A stretch of 64,000 nt of DNA from Bacillota bacterium (lineage in GTDB: Bacteria > Bacillota > Clostridia > Lachnospirales > Lachnospiraceae). The DNA is taken from contig JAEVYT010000030.1 in NCBI GenBank assembly GCA_023392615.1, positions 620,001 to 684,000 on the forward strand. The letters run 5' to 3'. Under the pieces are notes generated by a model, which ran no database searches, had not been told where the DNA came from, and saw only the letters and a list, made by a program, of their open reading frames with translations. The position numbers were made by a program, and so were the translations under genes. Of the stretch, positions 28,312 through 37,273 are shown piece by piece. Position 1 is the first letter of the stretch, and each line of letters opens with the position of its first letter.

Positions 28312-29598
28312 TTGTTGAAGAGAAAAGCTATCGATGAATTGATTAAATGGAAAGAAATTGATACACGAAGGCCTATGCTCATAACAGGTGCGAAAGGTGT
28401 GGGAAAGACATATCTGACTTATGATTTTAGCAGAGCCTTTTTTAAAGATATATGTTACCTTAATTTTGAACGTGAACCATCGTTGAAGGAGCTTATTAAT
28501 AATAAAGATTTTTCTGCGATACAAGTCCAACTCATGTCACATATAAACCAGGTTAATGTAGCAGGTGATGCGATTTTAATTATGGATGAGGTTACCTTGT
28601 CGTATCAATTGATCGCTTTGCTTAGCATGCATAAACTTCAGGAGATGTTTCCGTATGTTATATTGATAACCAGTGAATCGATTCATCATGAGCTGGGTGA
28701 ATGCTTTGATCGTTTAACAATATTTCCATTTGATTTTGACGAGTTTCTACGAGCAACAAATAATGAATGGTATATTGAATTGATTGTGAACCACTTTCAA
28801 ACTAATTCAAAAATACCTGATATAGTACATAAAGAATTGATGGAACTACATCATATATTTCTGAGAATCGGTGGTATGCCAGGAGCAATAAATGAATATA
28901 TGAGTTTGTCTACCATGATTAATATTCCGGAACAGCATAATACTCTAATTGGATCCTATCATGATACCATTACTCGCGTATTTGCTGAAAGTGATGCTTT
29001 TCGTATGAAACAGGTATTGAATAGTCTTGTGACCCAGCTAATGAAGGAGAATAGAAAATTCCAATATAAACTGATACGTAAAGGTACAACCCATTCTATG
29101 TATAAAGAAGCGATTCGTAAGCTTTCCGATATTTACTACATCATCAAATGTAACCGTGTATCAAATGATCAGCTTCTAGCGGTAAATGGTGTATTGAATC
29201 ATATTGATCTATATGATGATAACATATCGAATTTTAAATTATATCTATCGGATACAGGATTACTGTATTCAAAGATATTAGAGGAGAATGGACTTTGTGA
29301 TCATAGTATGTATCAAAAAGTGATCATGGAAAATTATGTTGCACAATCGCTTCTAGCAAATCATCACGCGGTAGCCTTCTGGGAATCTGAGTCAATGGCA
29401 AAAGTTGATTTTATTATCCCAACAAAGGATAAATTTATACCGATTGAAATCCACGGAACCCAAAACACAAGATCAAAAAGTATCAGTATTCTTCGTCAAA
29501 AATTTGATTTTGACTATGCCATTAAAATCTCACCGAATAACTTTGAGTTTTCAAATCGTATTAAATATGTTCCCTACTATGCTGTCTTTTGTATATAA
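28312..29598 (+). CDS. AAA-type ATPase with DUF4143 C-terminal domain
   Basis: 428 residues. Walker A GAKGVGKT at 26-33 and Walker B ILIMDEV near 88-95, then a winged-helix part and a DUF4143 tail related to PD-(D/E)XK nucleases. In the tail, KVDFIIP and PIEIHG sit where other members have EVDF and PIEVK, so the usual lysine is a His or missing. The family is abundant in anaerobes; its job is unknown. TTG 28312 lies 3 bases after the rluD stop with AGGGG upstream, so translation is coupled to rluD. Unlike its neighbours it has no housekeeping role and may be an acquired gene. Confidence 0.82.
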   Translation: MLKRKAIDELIKWKEIDTRRPMLITGAKGVGKTYLTYDFSRAFFKDICYLNFEREPSLKELINNKDFSAIQVQLMSHINQVNVAGDAILIMDEVTLSYQLIALLSMHKLQEMFPYVILITSESIHHELGECFDRLTIFPFDFDEFLRATNNEWYIELIVNHFQTNSKIPDIVHKELMELHHIFLRIGGMPGAINEYMSLSTMINIPEQHNTLIGSYHDTITRVFAESDAFRMKQVLNSLVTQLMKENRKFQYKLIRKGTTHSMYKEAIRKLSDIYYIIKCNRVSNDQLLAVNGVLNHIDLYDDNISNFKLYLSDTGLLYSKILEENGLCDHSMYQKVIMENYVAQSLLANHHAVAFWESESMAKVDFIIPTKDKFIPIEIHGTQNTRSKSISILRQKFDFDYAIKISPNNFEFSNRIKYVPYYAVFCI

Positions 29599-29657
29599 AA
29601 TATAGGTAAGTAGTTATAAACTATACCTATAGCGATTTTTGATAGTAAATAAAGTGG

Positions 29658-29686
29658 TTGACAAAGCTGTTCTATTATAATAGTAT
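29658..29686 (+). promoter_or_regulatory. Predicted promoter of the blaI-type gene
   Basis: Consensus TTGACA (29658-29663), 17-base spacer, TAGTAT (29681-29686). The palindrome at 29672-29683 overlaps the spacer and the -10 box. Confidence 0.65.
29672..29683. promoter_or_regulatory. Candidate repressor operator 1 (12-bp palindrome)
   Basis: CTATTATAATAG is a perfect palindrome that overlaps the promoter. It has the same CTA-N6-TAG ends as operator 2 at 29701-29718. The identical 12-mer recurs at 60223-60234. Confidence 0.5.
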
Positions 29687-29700
29687 AAGCTGTGAAGAGT

Positions 29701-29718
29701 TATCTACTATAGTAGATA
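29701..29718. promoter_or_regulatory. Candidate repressor operator 2 (18-bp palindrome)
   Basis: TATCTACTATAGTAGATA is a perfect 18-bp palindrome just after the expected transcription start. Operators of BlaI/MecI/CopY proteins are dyads with TAC/GTA half-sites, so autoregulation by the gene at 29851 is the simplest reading. Confidence 0.6.
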
Positions 29719-29850
29719 TTTATATAGATGGTATTTTTGTGGGTCGAAAAACAAGCTAATAGAATATGATATGTAGAGGCGTGTATATTGATGAATCCTA
29801 GTAAAACACCGATTCTATTGCTGTAGAACATTTATATTAAAGGGGTGTAG

Positions 29851-30231
29851 TTGCGAATGTCGTCGTTGCCAGATATACGGTTACACGAGGGTGAACTTAA
29901 TATTATGGAATTGTTGTGGTCGAACAAAGCTTTAGCGGCTAAGGACATTTCTAAAATTATTAAAGAGTACATAGGTTGGGAAAAGAATACGACCTATACA
30001 GTGATAAAGAGATTAATTGATAAAGGTGCAGTTAAGAGAGAGGATCCCGGCTTTGTTTGCCGTGCAACGATATCAAAAAGGACTGTACAGACGATAGAAA
30101 CAAAAGTATTGCTGAACAAATTATATAATGGTTCCTTAAGTACATTCCTTTCGGATTATCTTAAGAATCAAGATTTAACAAAAGCAGAACTACTAGAACT
30201 TCAAAGAATTATTGGCGAACAGAGATTTTAA
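29851..30231 (+). CDS. BlaI/MecI/CopY-family transcriptional repressor
   Basis: 126 residues, the family length. N-terminal winged helix (LHEGELNIMELLWSNKALAAKDISKII, NTTYTVIKRLIDKGAV, DPGFVCRATIS) and a C-terminal dimer helix region. In the family, BlaI and MecI are inactivated by proteolysis through a BlaR1/MecR1 sensor, CopY by copper; neither a sensor-protease gene nor a Cys metal cluster (CopY CxC) is present here, so the signal is unknown. TTG 29851 has AGGGG 5 bases upstream; ATG 29857 is the other option. Two palindromes lie in its promoter region. Confidence 0.87.
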   Translation: MRMSSLPDIRLHEGELNIMELLWSNKALAAKDISKIIKEYIGWEKNTTYTVIKRLIDKGAVKREDPGFVCRATISKRTVQTIETKVLLNKLYNGSLSTFLSDYLKNQDLTKAELLELQRIIGEQRF

Positions 30232-30251
30232 AATCTCTGTTCTTCTATTTT
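30217..30251 (+). terminator. Perfect 26-bp palindromic terminator
   Basis: GAACAGAGATTTT (30217-30229) and AAAATCTCTGTTC (30230-30242) are perfect complements with no unpaired loop, overlapping the stop codon, followed by a T-rich stretch (30243-30251). Confidence 0.75.
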
Positions 30252-30540
30252 AGGAAGAATAAAATGAATTGATATGGGAACCTTAAGGAATCATCAGTCG
30301 TCAGATAAATAGCCATAGCCGCTTATACATATATTGGAATGTTTGGAGAAGTAATGCAATATATACTAGTGATTGGAAAATAAACACATACTTTATGTTA
30401 AAAGTAGACAATTAATGATAAGTATGATATAATTTACAAACATTAGCAATTCTATAATACATTAACGAAGTGAGGTGATAACGGGCGCGTTAAGATTACA
30501 TCGTAGTGACAAACCTGAAGCGAAGAAAGGTGAGAATATT
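30232..30540. other. Intergenic region with citrate synthase promoter
   Basis: 309 bases. Besides the terminator half at its left end and the promoter at 30405-30433, I see no further gene or fold. A frame running from GTG 30475 into the citrate synthase gene is read as upstream leader. Confidence 0.5.
30405..30433 (+). promoter_or_regulatory. Predicted sigma-A promoter for citrate synthase
   Basis: TAGACA (30405-30410), 17-base spacer, TATAAT (30428-30433). Confidence 0.7.
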
Positions 30541-31899
30541 ATGTACAACCAACTAAAAGTAACAAATCAAATTTCTGAACTCTCTAAACTGTGTGAAAAC
30601 CGAAGCAGAATTGACCCTGAATTATACATAAAGTATGACGTGAAAAGGGGACTGCGTGATATTAGTGGCAAGGGCGTTGTTGCCGGCTTGACTGAAATTG
30701 GTGAAGTAAAGGCCTATGAAATGAAAGATGGTACTCCGGTACCTTGTGAAGGTAAGCTTTACTACCGCGGAATCGATGTAGAAAATATTGTAAACGGATT
30801 CGTTAAAGATAATCGCTTTGGTTTTGAAGAAACTGCATATCTTTTATTATTCGGAAAACTACCGACAAAAGCCCAACTTGATGGGTTTAATCAAATATTA
30901 ATGGATTATCGTCAATTGCCGATTGATTTTGTCCGTGACATAATTATGAAAGCTCCAAGTAAAGACATGATGAACACCTTGGCTAGAAGCGTGCTTACTT
31001 TATATTCATATGATGAAGCACCTGATGATATCAGTATTCCCAATACATTAAGACAGTGTCTGGAATTAATTGCATTATTTCCGTTGTTATCCGTATATGG
31101 ATATCAAGCATATCGACACTATCATGATGGAGAGAGCTTAATCATTCATCGTGCTAATAAACGACTATCTACTGCAGAGAATATTTTATTTATGCTTCGT
31201 TCGGATAGTAATTATTCTCCACTAGAAGCAAAGATTTTGGATATTGCTTTAGTTTTACATGCGGAACATGGCGGTGGTAATAACTCTACCTTTACTGCAC
31301 ATGTAGTTACATCTTCCGGAACAGATACATATTCAACCATGGCTGCAGCAATCAGTTCGTTAAAGGGTCCTAAGCATGGTGGTGCAAACATAAAAGTGGT
31401 GCAGATGTTTGAGGATCTGAAAAGAGTGGTAAAGGATACAAATGATGAAGGTCAAGTTAGGGATTATTTGAAATCATTACTACATAAACAGGCTTTTGAC
31501 CGTTCCGGTCTTATCTATGGTATGGGGCATGCTGTATATTCTCTATCCGACCCCCGTGCAAATGTGTTCAAAAATTATGTGGAGCTTCTCTCGAAAGAGA
31601 AAGGAAGAGAAGAAGAATTCGCTTTGTATAATATGGTTGAACGACTTGCAGCGGAGGTTATTGCAGAGGAGCGTAAAATCTATAAAGGTGTAGCAGCAAA
31701 TATCGATTTCTATAGTGGTCTTGTTTATAGTATGTTAGATTTGCCTAACGAATTGTTTACTCCGATTTTTGCAATCGCACGTGTTGTAGGATGGTCTGCT
31801 CATCGAATAGAGGAACTAATTAGTGCTGGCAAAATTATACGTCCAGCTTACAAGAGCGTTGTTGAGATTATGGAATATGTAAATTTAGAGGATCGATAA
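30541..31899 (+). CDS. Citrate synthase
   Basis: Condenses acetyl-CoA and oxaloacetate; in an anaerobe of this kind it feeds glutamate synthesis through a partial TCA route. Active-site stretches are clear: LHAEHGGGNNSTFTAHV, LKGPKHGGAN, and GMGHAVYSLSDPRA with the catalytic Asp. The frame extends to GTG 30475, but AAGGTGAG at 30527-30534 serves ATG 30541, giving 452 residues, close to the larger clostridial type. No aconitase or isocitrate dehydrogenase is adjacent. A 2-methylcitrate synthase role cannot be excluded from sequence alone. Confidence 0.92.
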   Translation: MYNQLKVTNQISELSKLCENRSRIDPELYIKYDVKRGLRDISGKGVVAGLTEIGEVKAYEMKDGTPVPCEGKLYYRGIDVENIVNGFVKDNRFGFEETAYLLLFGKLPTKAQLDGFNQILMDYRQLPIDFVRDIIMKAPSKDMMNTLARSVLTLYSYDEAPDDISIPNTLRQCLELIALFPLLSVYGYQAYRHYHDGESLIIHRANKRLSTAENILFMLRSDSNYSPLEAKILDIALVLHAEHGGGNNSTFTAHVVTSSGTDTYSTMAAAISSLKGPKHGGANIKVVQMFEDLKRVVKDTNDEGQVRDYLKSLLHKQAFDRSGLIYGMGHAVYSLSDPRANVFKNYVELLSKEKGREEEFALYNMVERLAAEVIAEERKIYKGVAANIDFYSGLVYSMLDLPNELFTPIFAIARVVGWSAHRIEELISAGKIIRPAYKSVVEIMEYVNLEDR

Positions 31900-31922
31900 T
31901 AAGTTATTAATGTAATAAGAAA

Positions 31923-31973
31923 CTCCCTGATTGGATATGGTTTGTAAACCGTACCGATTAGGGAGCTTTTTTT
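31923..31973 (+). terminator. Rho-independent terminator after citrate synthase
   Basis: CTCCCTGATTGG (31923-31934) pairs with CCGATTAGGGAG (31954-31965) with two G-U pairs; an inner GGTTT/AAACC stem sits in the loop; CTTTTTTT follows. Confidence 0.88.
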
Positions 31974-32100
31974 ATTGATATTGACGGAATAAATTATATT
32001 ATGTTGATTCACGTATTTTAATAGAAAAGAATATATTAAATTGTAATACTATATATATTTAAAGGGGGATAATCTTCGAAAGTTTTATGAGAAGACAGAT

Positions 32101-32787
32101 ATGAGTATTTATTCTAGGTTTGGAAAAAGAATCGTTGATATTGGGATAGCTTTGATTGCACTAATTATATTATCACCATTGTTCCTTTTTATTGCATTTG
32201 CAGTAAAGATAAAAATTGGCAGTCCTATTATATTTAAACAAGAACGACCGGGACTAAATGAGAAAATCTTTATGTTATATAAATTTCGAACTATGACCAA
32301 TGCAAAGGATAAGCAAGGAAATCTATTAAGTGATTCGGACCGATTAACCAGGTTTGGGAATAGGTTAAGGAAGTCCTCGCTCGATGAACTTCCTGAGTTA
32401 ATCAATGTATTGAAAGGGGATATGAGCATTGTAGGGCCGAGACCCTTATTGAAAAGATATCTACCATATTTTTATGATTATGAGAGGCTAAGAAGTAAAG
32501 TAAGACCCGGTATCACAGGACTATCACAAGTGAATGGCCGAAATGCTTTGTCTTGGGAGGAGAGGTTTGCTACAGATATAAAGTATGTAAAAAACATATC
32601 ACTTCGAACAGATCTGAGCATTATGCTAAAAACTATTATTGTCGTATTACAAAAGAAAGATGTCTTAATTGGTAAAGAGTTGCATATTAGCGATCTTGAT
32701 ATTGAACGTAGTAGTAAAAATAAGAATGCAGATGTAGACAATAAAGCCAATAATAGACTAATCAAAGATGAAAGAAAAACCATATAA
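32101..32787 (+). CDS. Undecaprenyl-phosphate sugar phosphotransferase (PglC/WcaJ family)
   Basis: Transfers a phospho-sugar from a nucleotide sugar to undecaprenyl phosphate, starting a surface glycan. PF02397-type bacterial sugar transferase of the short monotopic kind: one N-terminal re-entrant helix (FGKRIVDIGIALIALIILSPL), KQERPG, KFRTM, and the catalytic Asp-Glu in SLDELPELINVLKGDMS followed by IVGPRPLL and RPGITGLSQVNGR. A charged tail of about 30 residues follows the domain. It stands alone: no glycosyltransferases, flippase or polymerase are nearby. ATG 32101 lies next to a short frame (ATG 32086 to TGA 32101-32103) that overlaps its start. Confidence 0.92.
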   Translation: MSIYSRFGKRIVDIGIALIALIILSPLFLFIAFAVKIKIGSPIIFKQERPGLNEKIFMLYKFRTMTNAKDKQGNLLSDSDRLTRFGNRLRKSSLDELPELINVLKGDMSIVGPRPLLKRYLPYFYDYERLRSKVRPGITGLSQVNGRNALSWEERFATDIKYVKNISLRTDLSIMLKTIIVVLQKKDVLIGKELHISDLDIERSSKNKNADVDNKANNRLIKDERKTI

Positions 32788-32860
32788 AATTGGGAGTAGA
32801 TATATATAAATCAAGAAGTAAACTTATGTATTTATAATACGAAAAGTATAGATTAGGGTT

Positions 32861-32932
32861 GGCTGCAATAAATGATAAATTCTTAAGGTACAACAAAGAT
32901 TGTTAATAAGGAGGATATCATTTACTGCAGCC
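32861..32932 (+). terminator. Long hairpin (17-bp stem) between convergent genes
   Basis: Bases 32861-32877 and 32916-32932 pair over 17 positions with one mismatch; the 38-base loop carries an AAGGAGG. TTTATATGTTTT follows the right arm. Acts probably as terminator for the gene at 32101, but the loop content is odd. Confidence 0.5.
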
Positions 32933-32969
32933 TTTATATGTTTTGATAGAGACTGTTAATATATATCGG

Positions 32970-33773
32970 TTAAGAGCCGGTACCGGTATACGTGGTGGCA
33001 CCCTTCATCCAGATGCGATAACTTAGGTAAAAGAACGCAATACCGATTAAAGGTGACAGCCAGGTAAGTAAAGGAATACTGTTTGTTCGAAGAAATAGTA
33101 AACTCGGATAGTATGCTATAAATGCAATCGGTATAATGAAGGTGAATAGAAATCGAAATACCGGATTAAAGATCGTGATAGGGTACTTTGCATAATCTTT
33201 AAATTTATTAGCGGTTACCATGATATAACCGGTGTTAACTACCCAAAAGCATGTTGCCGCTGCGAGAACCATTAAGGCGATGATGAACAAGGATGATGTA
33301 ATAGCAGCGATTAGTAACTTTAGTAAAATCAAAAATGAAAACGGGAGATGTAGCTTGTTCCAAGCATAGACTAATGTTCCGATTCCGAACGCACACTGGC
33401 CAATTCCCTTAATATCAAATACCTCTGAAGTATAGTAGAAGAATAAATTAATAGGTCGGAAGCAATATTTGATAAAATCACCCGAATATACATAAAACCT
33501 TAAATCCCAATGATTATCGAATAAGCATTGCACCGGTGTCAGGGCAATCAGGGAAAACCCGTACAAGAATAACATCTCATAATAACTCCATCCCATGATG
33601 GAAGGGAAATTCTTATAAATAATCCAGAACGACACAAAACCTAGGATATTAGTAAAGACCAAGCCCACGGTGGATATAATAAAGTCTGCCCGGTAGCTCA
33701 ACTTGCTCTTTAAATCTTGAATCAATATCTTTTGATATATATTTAAATAAAAGAGTAGACCTTTTCTTTTCAT
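32970..33773 (-). CDS. ABC-2 family transporter permease (DUF990/PF06182 type)
   Basis: 267 residues, six predicted transmembrane helices, with FYVYSGDFIKYCFRPINLFFYYTSE matching the ABC_membrane_6 pattern between helices 2 and 3 (given here by its key residues GDF and RP). Pairs with the next permease to form the heterodimeric membrane part of an exporter. It starts 6 bases after its upstream neighbour ends, so all three genes form one operon. Substrate unknown; the family is linked in some bacteria to drug or glycan export. Confidence 0.85.
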   Translation of the reverse strand: MKRKGLLFYLNIYQKILIQDLKSKLSYRADFIISTVGLVFTNILGFVSFWIIYKNFPSIMGWSYYEMLFLYGFSLIALTPVQCLFDNHWDLRFYVYSGDFIKYCFRPINLFFYYTSEVFDIKGIGQCAFGIGTLVYAWNKLHLPFSFLILLKLLIAAITSSLFIIALMVLAAATCFWVVNTGYIMVTANKFKDYAKYPITIFNPVFRFLFTFIIPIAFIAYYPSLLFLRTNSIPLLTWLSPLIGIAFFYLSYRIWMKGATTYTGTGS

Positions 33774-33779
33774 AATATA

Positions 33780-34583
33780 TTAACCTCCGTTTACAGTGAT
33801 GATTTTTAAGGATTTTTTCCAGAATAAATCACTGATAATTCCCATAACTAATAACCAGAATATCTGAATTGCAATTAATGTAACGCGTTCCTGCATTGAC
33901 ATTCTATAATCGATAAGAAGTCGTAAGGGGGTATTATAGATTGCCTGGAAGGGCAAATACATTACAATTTTACCAAGCAATGCCGGAAAAAAAGCGATTG
34001 GAACAACCGCCCCTGATAACAAGGTTACGATTACTTCTTTCATAATATTGATACCCCAGGAGGATTGGGTATATAAGCAGATTGTGGATACAAAAAAGTT
34101 AATATAGAAATTGATAATTAAGCCAAACGCTACACCAAATGCAAAAAACAGAAGGTTTATACCTAAGTGAAGTGCTCCCTGTACGATGATTAGCACAACT
34201 ACAAAGGTTGGTAAAAATGTAATGAAGAAGGACATGATATTACCGCCAAAGTTTAAGAAAAACATGAATTGCCGAAACTTCATTGGTTTAATGATATTCA
34301 ATACGATTTTTCCGGTTTGAATATCTCTTACAACCTGCCATACCAGATAATCCTCCATAAAATAAAACAAAGCAGTTGCAAGTACTAAATATATAATGGT
34401 ATCTTGGAAGGTCATTCCATTGACAACAGGGGTGTTTACAGAAGCGTAGATAGCTTTCCACAAAAAATATACAATAACAAGGTAGATTAAATTACCGAGC
34501 ACTGTCACTGCGGAACCTAAACGAAACTGTAGCGATTCAATCATTCCTGCTCTGGTTAATGTAAAATACTTTTTCAGACTCAC
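33780..34583 (-). CDS. ABC-2 family transporter permease (second subunit)
   Basis: 267 residues, six predicted helices, with IQTGKIVLNIIKPM marking the same family as its partner. The identical length and layout suggest an old duplication. Its start codon overlaps the ATPase stop by 4 bases, so translation is coupled. Confidence 0.85.
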   Translation of the reverse strand: MSLKKYFTLTRAGMIESLQFRLGSAVTVLGNLIYLVIVYFLWKAIYASVNTPVVNGMTFQDTIIYLVLATALFYFMEDYLVWQVVRDIQTGKIVLNIIKPMKFRQFMFFLNFGGNIMSFFITFLPTFVVVLIIVQGALHLGINLLFFAFGVAFGLIINFYINFFVSTICLYTQSSWGINIMKEVIVTLLSGAVVPIAFFPALLGKIVMYLPFQAIYNTPLRLLIDYRMSMQERVTLIAIQIFWLLVMGIISDLFWKKSLKIITVNGG

Positions 34584-35635
34584 CGTAATCCCCCTTCATA
34601 TATTTTCTTAATAATACTTTCTGTTGAAATCTCTTTCAGTTTCATATCCTTAATACGATACTTATCCTGAAGAGTATTTAAGATATCCATCAATAATACC
34701 TCTTCCTCGTTTATCAATATATCAATCCATTCCTCATTTTCAGATATCGCTATCGATGAGGCATTAGGATACTGTGAATGAAGAATCTGTTCTAGAGTTG
34801 AAATTCGTTCACTATTCTTATTTTCCTTATTCTCGTCTTGAATCGTATCTGCTAGCATAATCTGCAATGTACGATACGCACCGAAAAAACGCTGTAGATT
34901 ATCGATTGCATCATCATATAGAAGAGTTCCCTTGTCAATAATTACAATTCTTTTGCATAACGCATCTACATCACCCATATCATGTGTGGTGAGTATGATC
35001 GTGGTTTCCTTTTCCCGATTCAAGGTCTTAATTAAATCCCTGATTTTACTCTTCATGGATACATCAAGACCAATGGTGGGTTCATCTAAAAATACTACAC
35101 CTGGATTATGTAAGAAAGCAGCTAGTATATCACATAGAGTCCTTTGACCAAGAGACATCTGTCTTACCGGTTTATGTAATAGAGCATCCATATCTACTAA
35201 AGAGGAATACAGATCCATCATATCCTTATAATCCTTGTCATTCACTTGATAGATATCTTTAAGGATTTTGAAAGATTCGATTACAGGCAAAGCCCACCAA
35301 AGCTGAGAACGCTGTCCAAATACTACGCCGATATCCTGTGCATTCTGAGTTCTCTTCTTATATGGAATTCTTCCGTTTACAGTGATTTCTCCATTGGTCG
35401 GTTCTAAAACTCCGGTCATCATCTTAATAGTGGTTGATTTTCCAGCACCATTTGGTCCAAGATATCCAACAATTTCCCCTTTTGTGATATCCATCGTAAT
35501 ACGACTAACCGCTTTGATAATGTTATAATCTCTAGAGAATAGATCTCTTAATGAGCCACGTAAACCTTCTCTACGATTTAACACCTTGAATTCTTTCGAT
35601 ACATCTTTTAATGTTATGATATTTTCCATAATCAT
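34580..35635 (-). CDS. ABC transporter ATP-binding protein
   Basis: 351 residues. Walker A GPNGAGKST, signature MSLGQR (with L in place of the usual SGGQ), Walker B VVFLDEPT, D-loop GLD and switch TTHD. The N-terminal stretch (VLNRREGLRGSLRDLFSRDY) is typical for ATPases paired with DUF990 permeases. About 110 residues after the ATPase core form a regulatory tail. AGGGAG precedes ATG (complement of 35633-35635). Divergent to coaB; promoter at 35754-35783. Confidence 0.92.
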   Translation of the reverse strand: MIMENIITLKDVSKEFKVLNRREGLRGSLRDLFSRDYNIIKAVSRITMDITKGEIVGYLGPNGAGKSTTIKMMTGVLEPTNGEITVNGRIPYKKRTQNAQDIGVVFGQRSQLWWALPVIESFKILKDIYQVNDKDYKDMMDLYSSLVDMDALLHKPVRQMSLGQRTLCDILAAFLHNPGVVFLDEPTIGLDVSMKSKIRDLIKTLNREKETTIILTTHDMGDVDALCKRIVIIDKGTLLYDDAIDNLQRFFGAYRTLQIMLADTIQDENKENKNSERISTLEQILHSQYPNASSIAISENEEWIDILINEEEVLLMDILNTLQDKYRIKDMKLKEISTESIIKKIYEGGLR

Positions 35636-35753
35636 ATCGCTCCCTGTTTTTTTATTACATAATTTTATACTATGGGAATTTAAACTAAGTTAAGGCGGCA
35701 TTTAATTATAGGTTGGCAGTGAGAGTAAATCCCTTACAAAATTACCTTATATT

Positions 35754-35783
35754 AGTATAATAAGAACATATGTTTTGTGTCAA
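35754..35783 (-). promoter_or_regulatory. Predicted promoter of the three-gene ABC operon
   Basis: On the minus strand: TTGACA (complement of 35778-35783), 18-base spacer, TATACT (complement of 35754-35759). Confidence 0.7.
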
Positions 35784-35886
35784 GGCATTTTTATAATTTT
35801 GGAGTAATTTACTCAATATTACCTATATTTACTAAAATTTTGTAATGGAATAAATTTTCAGAATAAATTAAAACTTATTTGTCCGG

Positions 35887-35915
35887 TTGTATATTGTTTT
35901 TTATACTGCTATAAT
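35887..35915 (+). promoter_or_regulatory. Predicted promoter of the coaB operon
   Basis: TTGTAT (35887-35892), 17-base spacer, TATAAT (35910-35915), 56 bases before the coaB start. Confidence 0.7.
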
Positions 35916-35970
35916 AGTAAAAATATTTATTCCAAGATAATATTCGGTATTAGAAAATGAGGATGAAAAC

Positions 35971-36735
35971 ATGAAAGTACTTATCACGGCAGGAGGGACA
36001 ACCGAGTCCATTGACAGTGTTAGGAGTATAACCAATACTTCTACCGGTAAGTTGGGGTGTGAAATAGCCAAAGAATTTCAGACGCGTTCGGACGTAAGTA
36101 AAATATTTTATATTTGTGGAAGGAATTCGCTATATCCGAATTTGGATAAGATAGAAGTAATATTTATAGATAACGTGGCGAGTCTTGAGGAAGAGGTTTT
36201 GAAGATATGTTCAAACAATACCATTGATATCGTTATCCATAGTATGGCGGTGAGTGATTACCGTGTAAAAGCTGTTACAACTTCTTCGAAGATTGCTGAA
36301 ACGATCAATAAGAATCAGGATAGGATACGTACTCAATCAGTGGATAATGAGTTTGTATCAGATCTATTTCTTAATTCGGATACAGTTTTAAACGGGGAAG
36401 GAAAGATTCCATCTGGGATGAATGACTTGATTTTATGTATGGAGCAGACACCTAAAATTATATCCTTATATCAAACAATCGCTCCGAAGGCTACATTGGT
36501 GGGTTTTAAATTATTGGATCATGTACCGCATAATCTCTTGATTGATACAGCGTATGGAATTCTCTTAACCAATAATTGTGATTTCGTTCTAGCAAATGAT
36601 CTTCGAGATATTAGTACATCGCAGCATATCGGTTATCTGTTGGATGAGAATAAAAATTATATAACCTGTACTACAAAAAAAGAAATTGCCAAGGCAATTG
36701 TAATGTCAACGAAAGAAAGAAGGAGTAGATTATGA
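35971..36735 (+). CDS. coaB: Phosphopantothenate-cysteine ligase (stand-alone CoaB)
   Basis: Joins 4'-phosphopantothenate and cysteine in coenzyme A synthesis. The N terminus TAGGTTESIDSVRSITNTSTGKLG (key: GGT-E-ID-VR-I-N-STG) is the ligase signature; HSMAVSDYRV and LVGFKLL follow. 254 residues, separate from the decarboxylase, whereas most bacteria carry a fused CoaBC. Such split forms are known in streptococci and some Clostridia. The stop overlaps the coaC start (ATGA type, 36732-36735). Confidence 0.92.
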   Translation: MKVLITAGGTTESIDSVRSITNTSTGKLGCEIAKEFQTRSDVSKIFYICGRNSLYPNLDKIEVIFIDNVASLEEEVLKICSNNTIDIVIHSMAVSDYRVKAVTTSSKIAETINKNQDRIRTQSVDNEFVSDLFLNSDTVLNGEGKIPSGMNDLILCMEQTPKIISLYQTIAPKATLVGFKLLDHVPHNLLIDTAYGILLTNNCDFVLANDLRDISTSQHIGYLLDENKNYITCTTKKEIAKAIVMSTKERRSRL

Positions 36736-37271
36736 AGGAAATTATCTTAGGCGTTACAGGTAGTATCTCAGCATATAAGGCAGCAGAGATTGCCAATTTA
36801 TTAACAAAAAATAATCTCAATGTTCATACTATTATGACACAATCCGCGACGAAGCTTATTACTCCATATACATTTCAGTCCTTGACTAAGAACAAAGTGT
36901 ATACGGAGATGTTTGATGATAACTTTTATCCGGATATACGACATATTTCTCTTGCAAAAAAAGCTGATTGTTTTTTAATTGCTCCAGCAACAGCAAACAT
37001 CATAGGAAAGATTGCGTCTGGAATTGCGGATGATATGCTTACTACTGTTGTAATGGCAATTAAGGACAAGCCGGTTATCATATGTCCTGCCATGAACACT
37101 GCAATGTATGAAAATCCGATTACGCAGGATAATATAAAGAAATTAAAGATGTATGGTTATATATTTGTGGAGCCGAAGGAATCACTTCTTGCTTGTGGTG
37201 ATATTGGCAAGGGAGCACTCGCTGATATTGATACCATAATTGCAAAAGTAAATGAGGCAATTGGAGAATAA
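36732..37271 (+). CDS. coaC: Phosphopantothenoylcysteine decarboxylase (stand-alone CoaC)
   Basis: Flavin-dependent next step of coenzyme A synthesis. GVTGSISAYKAAE binds FMN, the catalytic His lies in IRHISLAKKAD, substrate Asn in PAMNTAMY, and the active-site Cys in LLACGDIGKGAL. 179 residues. AGAAGGAG upstream; 4-base overlap with coaB shows coupled translation. Confidence 0.93.
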   Translation: MKEIILGVTGSISAYKAAEIANLLTKNNLNVHTIMTQSATKLITPYTFQSLTKNKVYTEMFDDNFYPDIRHISLAKKADCFLIAPATANIIGKIASGIADDMLTTVVMAIKDKPVIICPAMNTAMYENPITQDNIKKLKMYGYIFVEPKESLLACGDIGKGALADIDTIIAKVNEAIGE

Positions 37272-37273
37272 AA

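Larger units (their letters stand above)
35636..35970. other. Divergent intergenic region (335 bp)
   Basis: Very AT-rich. It holds one promoter in each direction (35754-35783 minus, 35887-35915 plus). No further gene seen. Confidence 0.6.
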
